Shown: positions 18,109 through 26,574 of the stretch, one piece after another
How the letters are laid out: each line of letters begins with the position of its first letter
Numbering within the stretch: the first letter of the stretch is position 1
Assembly (NCBI GenBank): GCA_016783825.1
Contig: JADHVV010000023.1
Location: forward strand, 1-34,684
From: Candidatus Zhuqueibacterota bacterium
GTDB lineage: Bacteria > Zhuqueibacterota > Zhuqueibacteria > Thermofontimicrobiales > Thermofontimicrobiaceae
Direction: 5' to 3'
Length of the DNA: 34,684 bases
Made by a program: the position numbers and the translations under genes
Notes under the pieces: generated by a model
What the model was told of the DNA's origin: nothing
The model's input: the letters and a program-made list of their open reading frames with translations, nothing else
Databases searched by the model: none

Positions 18109-19677
18109 TCACTCAGCAATTTCACCGGAATATGTGACAACCTTTCCCAAACTGACCATAATCCCCTCACTGTCTGCGTTCTTTTTTCCAGTCACAAGTA
18201 CCCTTAATTTATGATCTCCATCGGGTAAGCCTGTAACCCAAACGGCGGTCGATTGATCGGCACGTTTCCATTTTTTAGGTAGATACATATCTCGTGTACC
18301 CATTGATTTGTCGTCGATGACATATTCCAGAATTCCCTGATCAAATCGCAGGTCTCCCTGAACATAAATTGCGTTCCCTATAAACTCAACCTCCATACTG
18401 CCATTTATGTCTGACGATCTGCGCATACTTTCATCCCCTTTAGGAAACAATTTCCACTCGCCCTGCCAGGTAATACGTTCATCGGTTACATTAAATCGAT
18501 CAAGTGGTGCAAGTGTGGGAAACGAGATTTCTGCTTTTCTGGATGTTCGAAATGACTGCACATTAATATTTATTTCACATCCGGACTCTTTTCCGCCATT
18601 GGCTAAAATATTTTCTAATGAAAGACGCAGGCATTCTTTTGAAGCAGATTCTATGGAAAATGGTGTAAAATGAAAATCGGTGTTCATGTGCGGTGCCATT
18701 GCCGTGGTAATTTTTTCAGGAAGATTATTAAAACCCAGCATTGTGCCCACAATACCGCCAGAATTTGCTGGATTGCAGTCAGAGTCCTGGCCGCATCGCG
18801 TCGATAGTTCAACCGTTTTCTCCAAATCACCCTCACCATATAGTAAACCAAGCGCTATATATGCACCATTCAAACGCGCCTGTATATTAAATTTGCTATG
18901 CACACCCCAGGGACAAAGATCGTTGTTATACTTATCTTCTAATTCCTGCCAAGTTTTCTTCCAATCAAGAGGATATTGTTTATGCCACTTAAAGAGATCT
19001 CCGATAATTTCTGCATAACCGCTTCCTTCCGGAAGTGCCTTAAAACCTGCTTCAACAATCTGCTGCATATCATTATAAATGAATGCCGCGGCATACATGG
19101 CGGTTACAAAATATCCGCCATAGACCCCGTCACCGTAATTCATCAAATGGCCAGCACGATCACAAATATTCAAAGCCGCCTGGGGTAATCCCGGACAAAC
19201 CAGCCCGATGAAATCACACTCAATCTGAAAATCAATGTCATCCGCATGGGGATTGTATAAAGGATGTCCGGATTTGTCCGGTGGTATCCCTTCTAAAATA
19301 TTCTGACGCCCCTGGCCATTAGCATGCCATAAAAGAAATCCCCCGTGAGCAAATTCTTTGGCAAAGTCAGCACTGGTAGCATCGAGCCCATTATCGACAA
19401 CTGCCTTAAATAGAGCCATATTTACGTACATATCATCCTGATAAGGCAGCCATTCCAAGCCTTTTGGATCCAACTCTAAAGGACCTTCTATTATTTTACC
19501 CTGATGACCAAATTCTGTTGGGCCTCCAAATGAAACTCCATAAGATTTACCAACCCAACCGCCACGAATTTTATCGAGAAGGACATCCCGGGTAGTGGTA
19601 ACTGTTTGTTGATTATTTGTACAATTAAAAACGATTATCAAAGACATTATTAATATAATAAACAAAAATCGTTTCAT
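18109..19677 (-). CDS. ARH-fold hydrolase lipoprotein, fifth paralog
   Basis: 522 residues with a lipobox VFNC (Cys19). ARH-like motifs: GGWVGK...GGPTEF (39-55), QDDMYVNMALF (80-90), LWHANGQGRQNILEGIPP, DDIDFQIECDF (Ala to Cys relative to its siblings), NYGDGVYGG, FNIQARLNGA (siblings have NIDAKIN) and RCGQDSDCNP. It is the most divergent of the lipoprotein copies. The C-terminal 130 residues form a sandwich like that of the 11843-13414 paralog (TWQGEWK, 'GNAIYVQG', 'PDGDHKLRVLVTG'). GGAG precedes the ATG at 19677. It is flanked on both sides by beta-helix genes and is probably cotranscribed with them. Substrate unknown. Confidence 0.85.
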   Translation of the reverse strand: MKRFLFIILIMSLIIVFNCTNNQQTVTTTRDVLLDKIRGGWVGKSYGVSFGGPTEFGHQGKIIEGPLELDPKGLEWLPYQDDMYVNMALFKAVVDNGLDATSADFAKEFAHGGFLLWHANGQGRQNILEGIPPDKSGHPLYNPHADDIDFQIECDFIGLVCPGLPQAALNICDRAGHLMNYGDGVYGGYFVTAMYAAAFIYNDMQQIVEAGFKALPEGSGYAEIIGDLFKWHKQYPLDWKKTWQELEDKYNNDLCPWGVHSKFNIQARLNGAYIALGLLYGEGDLEKTVELSTRCGQDSDCNPANSGGIVGTMLGFNNLPEKITTAMAPHMNTDFHFTPFSIESASKECLRLSLENILANGGKESGCEININVQSFRTSRKAEISFPTLAPLDRFNVTDERITWQGEWKLFPKGDESMRRSSDINGSMEVEFIGNAIYVQGDLRFDQGILEYVIDDKSMGTRDMYLPKKWKRADQSTAVWVTGLPDGDHKLRVLVTGKKNADSEGIMVSLGKVVTYSGEIAE

Positions 19678-19784
19678 GATTATTCTCCAATTTTCAGTTA
19701 ATAATAAGAGCCATTTTTTTCGCTATATTGATTTATCATTGTTCCTCTCCGATAGGTCGGAGTGGGACGATTTATTTTTATCAG

Positions 19785-21119
19785 CTACTCTTTAATCCTC
19801 TCATACGCTCCAATATCTGGCACTCCACCCGCCGGAATGGGATTATTATCGAAATCCAGCTTGTAACCGAGATCAGCACCAGCATCCACAGCCGGACTTT
19901 CCGCTCTCAATCGATAATTGCGATTCTCAAAGTCTATAAATAATGGATCCCCGATCTTGCCGTTTTTCCCAAGTGAAGCCCCACCTCCGACAATTAATCG
20001 CATGAATGACGAATAATTAGCTGAGTCAAAGGGTTGAGGATTATCAAGTCTATAATAAAGATTATTCTCCCGGGTAAATTTCCCTCTTGAAAATACCGGC
20101 TCCACCCGCAAAGGATCGTACACAAAAATATTGCTCCGGAAGGTAAGGTCTGAATTATCATAGTAAAACCAGAAAGTAACATCTTCCGAGTCAGGATATT
20201 CATGTGCCAGCACTCTAATTACAGTATTATTTTCAATTCTCATGTTAGTACAGGGCCCTGTGAAACCAACAAAAGATTGGTAATCCTCACAAACATTATG
20301 GTGAATAATCATATTGTTCTGCTGCACTCTGCCCACAAACTCAACAAAACCCTGGTTTCTGTACGAAGAATTATGATGGATATTTATATTATTTTTTGGA
20401 TAATCCCGATCATTAATCTCGATTGCGCCACCATCATGTCCATATTCATTACTGGGAGAGCTGTAGTTCTCAAAACGATTATAAGATATCTCGTTATTCG
20501 ATGTACAGACAAATACACACACAGGACCCCAGTGTGGTTGAATGGCAACATTATTGTCATGAATATAATTTTTTGTGATCAATGTGTGTTGCCCATAAGT
20601 CTGAATTCCTATCGGGGTTTTGGTCATTTCACAATTTTGCACGATATTATAATCGGCATCAACAGAAATGAAAATTGCTCCAAGTGTACGAATATCTTCA
20701 CATACCGGACTTTTGGGGCAATTATAAAAATACAGTCCATCTATCACAATGTAGCTGCCATTGATGCGGATAGCATTGCCATTAAGATTTAAGTAACGAG
20801 GATTATTAAAAACAGGCAGCGCCCCTTGACCATATGAGGTGAATGTTATGGGTTTCCCTTGTTGTCCGGAACTGCTGATTATAAATCCACCGGTAAATCT
20901 TGAACCGCGGGCAAAAAGAATTGTATCTCCGGGGGCAAAATCATAATTATTGATTTTATCCAGAGACTGCCAGGGCAGTCCCTCAGTACCGGGATTATCA
21001 TCACTGCCGTTTTCAGAGATATAATATGCAGATTGTTTATTTATTGTTTTCCCTTCACAAGGATTTGTAATGAATGTAAAAACCGCTATTAATAAAAACA
21101 ACTTTTGATGAAATTTCAT
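19785..21119 (-). CDS. Secreted right-handed parallel beta-helix protein
   Basis: 444 residues with a signal peptide (about 1-23). The N-terminal 'YYISENGSDDNPGTEGLPW' and 'FAPGDTILFARGSRFTGG' segments are the usual cap of this family. The body is a run of short strands rich in N-x-I and G-x-x-I (NNEISYNRFENY, NNINIHHNSSYRNQG, NMIIHHNVCEDY, NMRIENNTVIRV) forming the helix rungs. It ends with 'SPAVDAGADLGYKLDFDNNPIPAGGVPDIGAYE', split here only in description; this tail is common in such proteins. Members include polysaccharide lyases and glycosidases, but no catalytic set can be assigned. The frameshifted 16784-18101 gene is its paralog. Confidence 0.75.
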   Translation of the reverse strand: MKFHQKLFLLIAVFTFITNPCEGKTINKQSAYYISENGSDDNPGTEGLPWQSLDKINNYDFAPGDTILFARGSRFTGGFIISSSGQQGKPITFTSYGQGALPVFNNPRYLNLNGNAIRINGSYIVIDGLYFYNCPKSPVCEDIRTLGAIFISVDADYNIVQNCEMTKTPIGIQTYGQHTLITKNYIHDNNVAIQPHWGPVCVFVCTSNNEISYNRFENYSSPSNEYGHDGGAIEINDRDYPKNNINIHHNSSYRNQGFVEFVGRVQQNNMIIHHNVCEDYQSFVGFTGPCTNMRIENNTVIRVLAHEYPDSEDVTFWFYYDNSDLTFRSNIFVYDPLRVEPVFSRGKFTRENNLYYRLDNPQPFDSANYSSFMRLIVGGGASLGKNGKIGDPLFIDFENRNYRLRAESPAVDAGADLGYKLDFDNNPIPAGGVPDIGAYERIKE

Positions 21120-21210
21120 TTTTTCTCTTTTGGTTTGCCAAATAAATGTATCTTCAATAATTGATGGTAATTAAAGATAGAAGATTTTTGCTAATATTTT
21201 TGAAATGCAA

Positions 21211-21272
21211 AAAGAGGTAATCAGTAATATGTAACCGGTGATCAGTGTGTTTTAACCGATTACTGATTACCT
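21211..21272 (-). terminator. Likely intrinsic terminator after the DUF6259-like gene
   Basis: AGGTAATCAGTAAT (21217-21230) and ATTACTGATTACCT (21259-21272) form a perfect 14-bp stem. On the minus strand the stem is followed by C and five T (21211-21215), the intrinsic terminator arrangement, 87 bases past the stop of the 21359-23569 gene. The loop and flank contain further 'TAACCGATTAC' words, related to the repeat at 26521-26590. Confidence 0.55.
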
Positions 21273-21358
21273 GTTACCGATTACCTTTATAAAAACAAAT
21301 CTGTATTAAATCGAAATTGACATACCATATTCTCCCATTTATTATTGAGAGAATACAA

Positions 21359-23569
21359 TCAAATTTTCTTCCAGCCAAGATTCAAAATCACTTCATCTTT
21401 AAGAATATCACCCTGCATCAATTTGACCAGAACTTTATACGGAAATTTCAAATCCAGACTATTAACATCAATATCTCCCTCATCGCCAGAAATTTTCAGA
21501 ACTTCCTCCTCCATAAGTGTCAAATTGTTAACCGTATTAATCTGAATTGAAACATTTTCCAGCGGTTTATTTGTTTGTATGTGTATATTATTTCCGTCCA
21601 ACTCGACGTTTAAATTTATCGGCATACCTATAATACAGCTCATCACATCTGTCGGTTCTTCAGGAAAAACAAGACAGGATTTACCATTAACATTTTTCAC
21701 TGGAATCGCTTGATGGTTCCAAACATCGACAAAATGCCAGTCCTTAGGATGCGTTACTTCCATAAAAGGTCCGATCAACCGATCATCAGCCGCCCGATTT
21801 ACATTTTCACGGTCTAACTGATAAGCAGGATACACACACTTATCCGATACAGGAAAGGCATTCACGTAAAGATCATCGCGAAAATCTGTGACCATTGGTA
21901 TTGGATTATCGGTAAGATAGGCATCCCGGTTTTCATGAATGATTCTATTATAACGGCTGATGAGAATACGTTCATTCCATGAATATCGATTTATTTCACC
22001 GAAGATGTCTTCCCAAACAATAAAACCGGTGCCATTAAACAGGGCGTTATAAATCAATTCGTCGCGTTTACGGGCACCGCGGTTAATATTATGGACATTA
22101 TGTTCCGGAATAACAAAGCGAAATAGGTCTATATTGGGCATTTTATTTGTGGCATTGCCTGATTGATTCCAGCTTCCTGTAACCAATTGAGCCGCTGCCA
22201 GATCAGGTCGGCCCTCACTCACAAAAACATTGTCCGGATTAACCGCGTCCAGCGCTTCACGAAAACCCTTATCAGTTTCGTCCATTGTATCAAGAAACAC
22301 ACCATCGGCGCCGATCGCTTTTGAGATTCGCGCTTCCTGTTTAAAATGATCTTTCCGACCCTTCATTATATCCCAGGGTTTATAGGGAATAAATACCTGA
22401 ACATCTCGAGCATGGGCTTTATCCACCATTTCCCTAAGACCCTCAAGTCCGCCGGGCAAATCCTCATACATATCAAATTGATCGCGATCGTCGATGCCCA
22501 TGCGTTGATAATCATGCCACAACAGTATATAATCGTAGCCGCCAAAATTTAATTCGCCTTCATCGAGGAATTCATCAATTCTGAATCTATTTGTCTCGGG
22601 ATCATATATATCGAAACCGTAGAGAAATGTGAAATGAGAGATAAATCGCTGTCTGTATTTCTTCTGAACAGGCCTTTTATAATATTTAAAATCGAAATTA
22701 GAACGAATATACTTTTTGAACGTATCAAAAGCGACGTGCCAATCGCCCTGGTGAGGACTTATCCGGCATTTCAAAACTTCCGTTTTTTCTCCCGGTTTTT
22801 GCGTCACCTGAAAAACTTTCGCTTTGAAATCATCTTTATCTTTGAAATTAAAATCCAGCGTTGAACTAATAATGTGAAAATAAAACCCTCTGTTTTCTTT
22901 GATATTGTAGATATCAATGGGCATTTTCGGATCATAATCTCTTGTAAAATAAAAAATAAAATCGTTTATATTATCCAAATAAAATGCTCCATATCCATAC
23001 GAAAGCAGATAATGCGTGTCCGCTGTTTCTCCTATTTTCAATTTTTGCATCACCGGAAATGTAATATTGCTTGCCCTGGTCTGCGGTTCTCTATATGCGC
23101 GGCCGCCGGTTGCGGTATTTTCCGACAAAACATTCCAACTCAATTCATATCCATTACCAAGTGTAAATGTTTGCGTTACATTAAATGGATTTTCAACATA
23201 ACTCGATCTTTGATTAATGGATACCGAAACCTTATCGTTATCTTCTTTATCAGTGAAAGTGAACAACTGAAATCCAACATCATCCAGCCACCATGGTGTC
23301 CTTTGCGAAAAAAACATAAGATCGCTGTTACCGTTCATGTAATCAATGTTTGTTTTTTTATCAACTGCGCTGGAAAGCTTTACACCTTTATCAATATTGA
23401 TCGTGTATTTCACATGATCATTTTCAAGAACGACATTTTTCACAAGCTGCTTATTTGGCAAATATGTTAATTTTACATGTGCACGAACATCAGAAAACAA
23501 AAACATAAAAATAAATAAAAATATCGCAATCCCAACAATTCTTATTTTATAGATTCTATTATTAAACAT
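21359..23569 (-). CDS. Secreted DUF6259-like (alpha-galactosidase-type) glycoside hydrolase
   Basis: About 736 residues from the ATG at 23569, chosen because GGAG stands 6 bases before it. A signal anchor is followed by an N-terminal beta-sandwich (about 30-290) and a TIM barrel: 'NFGGYDYILLWHDYQR', 'VQVFIPYKPWDI', 'IGADGVFLDTMDE' with the likely nucleophile Asp about residue 427, and 'VFVSEGRPD' with a glutamate about 452 as possible acid/base. A C-terminal beta domain ends the protein. This arrangement is that of DUF6259-type enzymes related to GH31/GH36-clan glycosidases. Sugar specificity cannot be read. It sits 57 bases after the FGE-like gene in module A. Confidence 0.7.
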   Translation of the reverse strand: MFNNRIYKIRIVGIAIFLFIFMFLFSDVRAHVKLTYLPNKQLVKNVVLENDHVKYTINIDKGVKLSSAVDKKTNIDYMNGNSDLMFFSQRTPWWLDDVGFQLFTFTDKEDNDKVSVSINQRSSYVENPFNVTQTFTLGNGYELSWNVLSENTATGGRAYREPQTRASNITFPVMQKLKIGETADTHYLLSYGYGAFYLDNINDFIFYFTRDYDPKMPIDIYNIKENRGFYFHIISSTLDFNFKDKDDFKAKVFQVTQKPGEKTEVLKCRISPHQGDWHVAFDTFKKYIRSNFDFKYYKRPVQKKYRQRFISHFTFLYGFDIYDPETNRFRIDEFLDEGELNFGGYDYILLWHDYQRMGIDDRDQFDMYEDLPGGLEGLREMVDKAHARDVQVFIPYKPWDIMKGRKDHFKQEARISKAIGADGVFLDTMDETDKGFREALDAVNPDNVFVSEGRPDLAAAQLVTGSWNQSGNATNKMPNIDLFRFVIPEHNVHNINRGARKRDELIYNALFNGTGFIVWEDIFGEINRYSWNERILISRYNRIIHENRDAYLTDNPIPMVTDFRDDLYVNAFPVSDKCVYPAYQLDRENVNRAADDRLIGPFMEVTHPKDWHFVDVWNHQAIPVKNVNGKSCLVFPEEPTDVMSCIIGMPINLNVELDGNNIHIQTNKPLENVSIQINTVNNLTLMEEEVLKISGDEGDIDVNSLDLKFPYKVLVKLMQGDILKDEVILNLGWKKI

Positions 23570-23626
23570 GTTAAGCTCCAATTCAAGTAATAATTTTAAT
23601 TAGAAAAAAGATACACCTGAAAGGAA

Positions 23627-24442
23627 TCATTCAATGTCTTTGACACAGCGGAAACCAATGGATGCGCTCCTGTTTAAAGCGGGAGTCATTAGCCAGAATT
23701 TTGCCCGTTGATAATTTGCTATTGGGCCTCCCTGCATATACCATCTGCTGCCTTTGGCAAAATAATAACTTCCTCCGCGGATCCAGCAAAAATTATGATA
23801 TCCATCGGTCTGCACCGAGTTTGTCCATTCCCACACATTTCCGGTCAGATCAAGGCATCCATATGGACTGGCGCCTTTGGGATAGCTGCCGACAGGTTTC
23901 GTATCACGGGAATCCATGTTCGCCTTGCCCTGATCATAAATATTTCCCCAGGGCCAATCTCTGCCATCATCTCCCTGGGCTGCTTTTTGCCACTCTTCTT
24001 CTGTTGGGAGCCGTTTCCCCGCCCACTTTGCATAGGCATTCGCATCATCTATTGACACCCATACAACCGGATGATTTGCCTTAGCTTTAGGATAAGTAGC
24101 GTTTTTCCAGTGTTTGAGAAAATTTTTCAGCGATTTCGGTTTATACCCTGTATCATCCGAAAATTGTTTAAATTGTTCATTGGTTACTTCTGTTTTGTCT
24201 ATAAGGAATGAAGGAAGGGTAACTGTTTTACTATGCCTGTAATGTACTCCAGCGTCATCTATTAATAATGAATCCAGCGTTAATCCCTCCCGCCAGCGGT
24301 AGTCCACGAGGAAATTATATTTACCGGCAGGCACTTTTACCATATTTTTTGCACTGGGTTGACACTTAACTGAGGTCGGCTGGGTAGAAAATATAATATA
24401 ACAAAAAAAAATTGAAATTAATTTAACGTGTAAATTATACAT
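23627..24442 (-). CDS. Exported SUMF1/FGE-like protein, probably not a true FGE
   Basis: About 271 residues from the ATG at 24442, preceded by a near-perfect AGGAGG. After a hydrophobic export segment comes the formylglycine-generating-enzyme fold: 'IDKTEVTNEQFKQFSDDTGY', 'PVVWVSIDDANAYAKWAGKR', 'LPTEEEWQKAAQG', 'PWG', 'GCLDLTGNVWEWTN', 'IRGGSY' and 'GFRCV'. True FGE oxidises the active-site Cys/Ser of sulfatases and uses a cysteine pair after RGGSW; here 'RGGSYYFAKGSRWYMQGG' has none, so that activity is unlikely. Many exported relatives in FCB bacteria have other or structural roles. A sulfatase lies 7 kb downstream but is itself broken. Confidence 0.75.
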   Translation of the reverse strand: MYNLHVKLISIFFCYIIFSTQPTSVKCQPSAKNMVKVPAGKYNFLVDYRWREGLTLDSLLIDDAGVHYRHSKTVTLPSFLIDKTEVTNEQFKQFSDDTGYKPKSLKNFLKHWKNATYPKAKANHPVVWVSIDDANAYAKWAGKRLPTEEEWQKAAQGDDGRDWPWGNIYDQGKANMDSRDTKPVGSYPKGASPYGCLDLTGNVWEWTNSVQTDGYHNFCWIRGGSYYFAKGSRWYMQGGPIANYQRAKFWLMTPALNRSASIGFRCVKDIE

Positions 24443-24512
24443 TTCTCCCTCCTTAAATACATCGTAATTAAGCACATATAAAACAATATAAATATAAAGA
24501 AATCGGAGTCTC

Positions 24513-25523
24513 CTATAACGAATTACTTATGGCAATAACCACAACGGCAACTAATAGTACCAATAAGCCCTTATTTAATAGGGATCGAGCATTCTTGACA
24601 GCTCCCTTCCACTCACCTCTCCAAATACCCCAAAGATTACCAATAACAATCGATAGAGAGATGAACAGCGGCCATCCCACAACGACTCCCCATTTCCCCA
24701 GCATAGCCGCACTCATACCGTATAAATAAAAGCTGCCAATCCACATTAGCGCCATTAATACACCAAGACCTATATTTTTTCCAGTCTCCGAGTTAAAATA
24801 ATTTTTCAGGCTATTTCTTTTGATCATTAAATATACACAATAACAAAAATTAACTGCAAAGCCTATGGTAAAGAAAAGAGCCCAGACAGAATTTCCAGCA
24901 AAAGTATCGGAAGTTCCCAAATCTTTTGCTGTATTTATCATATTCGTTCCGAATGCCATACCCACATTGGGAAAACAGGACAAAATGCCGGCAAAAATAG
25001 CAATCGACAGTCCTACTGCAAATACACCCGATTTTACATCACCTTGTTTTGCTTCATCAGGATTCTTATTGGAACCGGCTTTTGAACAAAAAATAATACC
25101 CACAATCGTTAGAACCGTTCCGAGTAATAAAACCAACCCCTTTGGTTCAATTAATGTGTTAGGGAAAAATATAACCAGCGGTATCAAAGCTCCGAGGCTT
25201 GCGATCAAACCCATGATAATCGGGTACCCTAATGCCATGCCTAATTTATCCATACCGAGGCCGAATAAAATCGCACCAATGCCCCATCCTGCACCGAATA
25301 AGATTAAAATAATAATATCCTTGGACGGAACTGAATTATATATTGAAAAAATATCGGGAATAAAAAATAGGGTGAGAATCCAATTAAATACAAACATGCC
25401 CAGTAATGAAAATGTCGCCCAGGTATGCTCCCATTCCCACTTTTTTGTTAAGGTCATAGGCAAAACGAAAGTACCTTGAAAAATTCCTGCTACAAGCACA
25501 AGAGCAAAAGCCAGAACTAACAT
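24513..25523 (-). CDS. RhaT-like sugar/proton symporter
   Basis: 336 residues with about ten membrane helices throughout. The N-terminus 'AGIFQGTFVLPMTLTKKWEWEHTW', written here in part, with 'WGIGAILFGLGMDKLGMALGYPIIMG' matches the L-rhamnose-proton symporter family RhaT (DMT clan). It is only distantly like the other permease in the window (8632-9633). RhaT itself imports L-rhamnose, but relatives in pathways next to a PfkB kinase carry other sugars; since the gene lies 14 bases after ribokinase 2, ribose or a similar pentose is the contextual guess. An AGGAG site lies upstream of 25523 with somewhat long spacing. Confidence 0.8.
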   Translation of the reverse strand: MLVLAFALVLVAGIFQGTFVLPMTLTKKWEWEHTWATFSLLGMFVFNWILTLFFIPDIFSIYNSVPSKDIIILILFGAGWGIGAILFGLGMDKLGMALGYPIIMGLIASLGALIPLVIFFPNTLIEPKGLVLLLGTVLTIVGIIFCSKAGSNKNPDEAKQGDVKSGVFAVGLSIAIFAGILSCFPNVGMAFGTNMINTAKDLGTSDTFAGNSVWALFFTIGFAVNFCYCVYLMIKRNSLKNYFNSETGKNIGLGVLMALMWIGSFYLYGMSAAMLGKWGVVVGWPLFISLSIVIGNLWGIWRGEWKGAVKNARSLLNKGLLVLLVAVVVIAISNSL

Positions 25524-25537
25524 TTTTTTTGTGTCTC

Positions 25538-26470
25538 CTAATTTATTTTATCCAAAACTTCTTGTTTTCTTTTTTCAACCTCTTCGCGGGACGGATATGA
25601 TTCGATTGTTTCTCTCTTTTGAGTAGAGTGTGAAGCTGTTGTTACTCCCAGAGCTATGGATTCGACAATGGATTGATCTTCACTTAAACCTACGGCTAAT
25701 CCTGCGTTAAAAGCATCCCCTGCACCTACACTATCCACTACATCCACCTCAAGTGCAGGAATGCTTCGCAGTCCATCCCGGGAAGCCCAAAGAACACCTT
25801 TAGAGCCAAGCGTGAGCATAACGTTTTCAACGCCTAAATCTAATAACTCCATTGCCAGGTCCTCATCAGCAATTATGTCTTCAGATTGCATTCCTAAACA
25901 TACCCGTCCTTCTGTCTCATTTGGGGTGATTGCAAAAACATTAATTAAATCCGCTTCTCTCAAATCTTCTGCCGGGGCTGGATTCAATATAGATTTAATT
26001 CCTTTTGCTTTAGCCACTTTTGCTGCTGCTAATGCAGTTTTTAGAGGAATTTCAAGTGGGGAAAGAATTACATTTGAAGATTCAATAATGTCTTTGTTGG
26101 ACTTAATGTCTTTTGGCAAGAAGTCACCGTTGGCAGCAATGTCGATAACAATCGAATTTGTACCTTTTGAGCTAAAAATAATAAAGCCGACTGCTGTGGG
26201 CAGATGTTCTGCAAATAGTACTCCTTGATCACTTACCCCTTCCTTTTTCAATAAAGATAGAAAACCGTCCCCAAAAGAGTCTTTACCGATTTTACCCATA
26301 AACGTGGCATCGGACTGTAAACGAGCTGCACAGCATGCCATATTCGAGCCTTTGCCACCGTGAGTAGTATGATAATTACTACCAAGAACAGTTTCGCCTT
26401 CAACGGGAATCCTGTCTGTATCCATAACAAGTGCAACTATATAACTACCGACCACTGTAACTTTGCCCAT
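25538..26470 (-). CDS. rbsK: Ribokinase (PfkB family), copy 2
   Basis: 310 residues, the normal ribokinase length. Visible motifs are GGKGSN (38-43), NPAPAEDL, TPNETEG, LTLGSKGVLW and the catalytic-base motif GAGDAFNAG with Asp252. The 'SVGAGDAFNA' form is more general among PfkB sugar kinases than the 'TAAGD' of copy 1, so a different pentose or hexose is possible. An AAGGAA site precedes the ATG at 26470. It is placed between the nucleoside hydrolase (upstream) and the RhaT-like permease (14 bases downstream), suggesting release, uptake and phosphorylation of a sugar, presumably ribose, by one operon. Confidence 0.85.
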   Translation of the reverse strand: MGKVTVVGSYIVALVMDTDRIPVEGETVLGSNYHTTHGGKGSNMACCAARLQSDATFMGKIGKDSFGDGFLSLLKKEGVSDQGVLFAEHLPTAVGFIIFSSKGTNSIVIDIAANGDFLPKDIKSNKDIIESSNVILSPLEIPLKTALAAAKVAKAKGIKSILNPAPAEDLREADLINVFAITPNETEGRVCLGMQSEDIIADEDLAMELLDLGVENVMLTLGSKGVLWASRDGLRSIPALEVDVVDSVGAGDAFNAGLAVGLSEDQSIVESIALGVTTASHSTQKRETIESYPSREEVEKRKQEVLDKIN

Positions 26471-26520
26471 ACAAGTTCCTTTTTGAAATGCTTAAATTTT
26501 ATCGTATATCGTTTTGTCTT

Positions 26521-26571
26521 AAAAAAAAGTAATCGGCTATCGGTGTGGGTGGGGACCTATCACCGATTACT
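26521..26571 (-). terminator. Intrinsic terminator overlapping a repeat, after the nucleoside hydrolase
   Basis: AGTAATCGG (26528-26536) and CCGATTACT (26563-26571) form a 9-bp stem; on the minus strand it is followed by at least seven T (26521-26527). The stem starts 4 bases past the nucleoside hydrolase stop. A competing stem using ATCGGTG / CACCGAT is possible. If it works, ribokinase 2 needs read-through or its own promoter. Confidence 0.55.
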
Positions 26572-26574
26572 CGA

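Noticed and set aside
4113-19677. DraG-type nitrogenase reactivation or cytoplasmic ADP-ribosylation control
   Set aside because: All five proteins carry export signals and there are no nitrogenase, DraT, macrodomain or toxin genes nearby.
20202-20792. Long plus-strand frame (196 residues) opposite a beta-helix gene
   Set aside because: It lies wholly antisense to the well-supported beta-helix gene and its translation shows no family character; it is a shadow of that gene's codon pattern.
15815-24442. A working sulfatase plus its formylglycine-generating enzyme
   Set aside because: The sulfatase lacks its catalytic motif and the FGE-like protein lacks the expected cysteines.
24865-25479. 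Long plus-strand frame (204 residues) opposite the RhaT-like permease
   Set aside because: Antisense to a clear membrane-protein gene; the proline- and lysine-rich translation is what hydrophobic codons give when read backwards.
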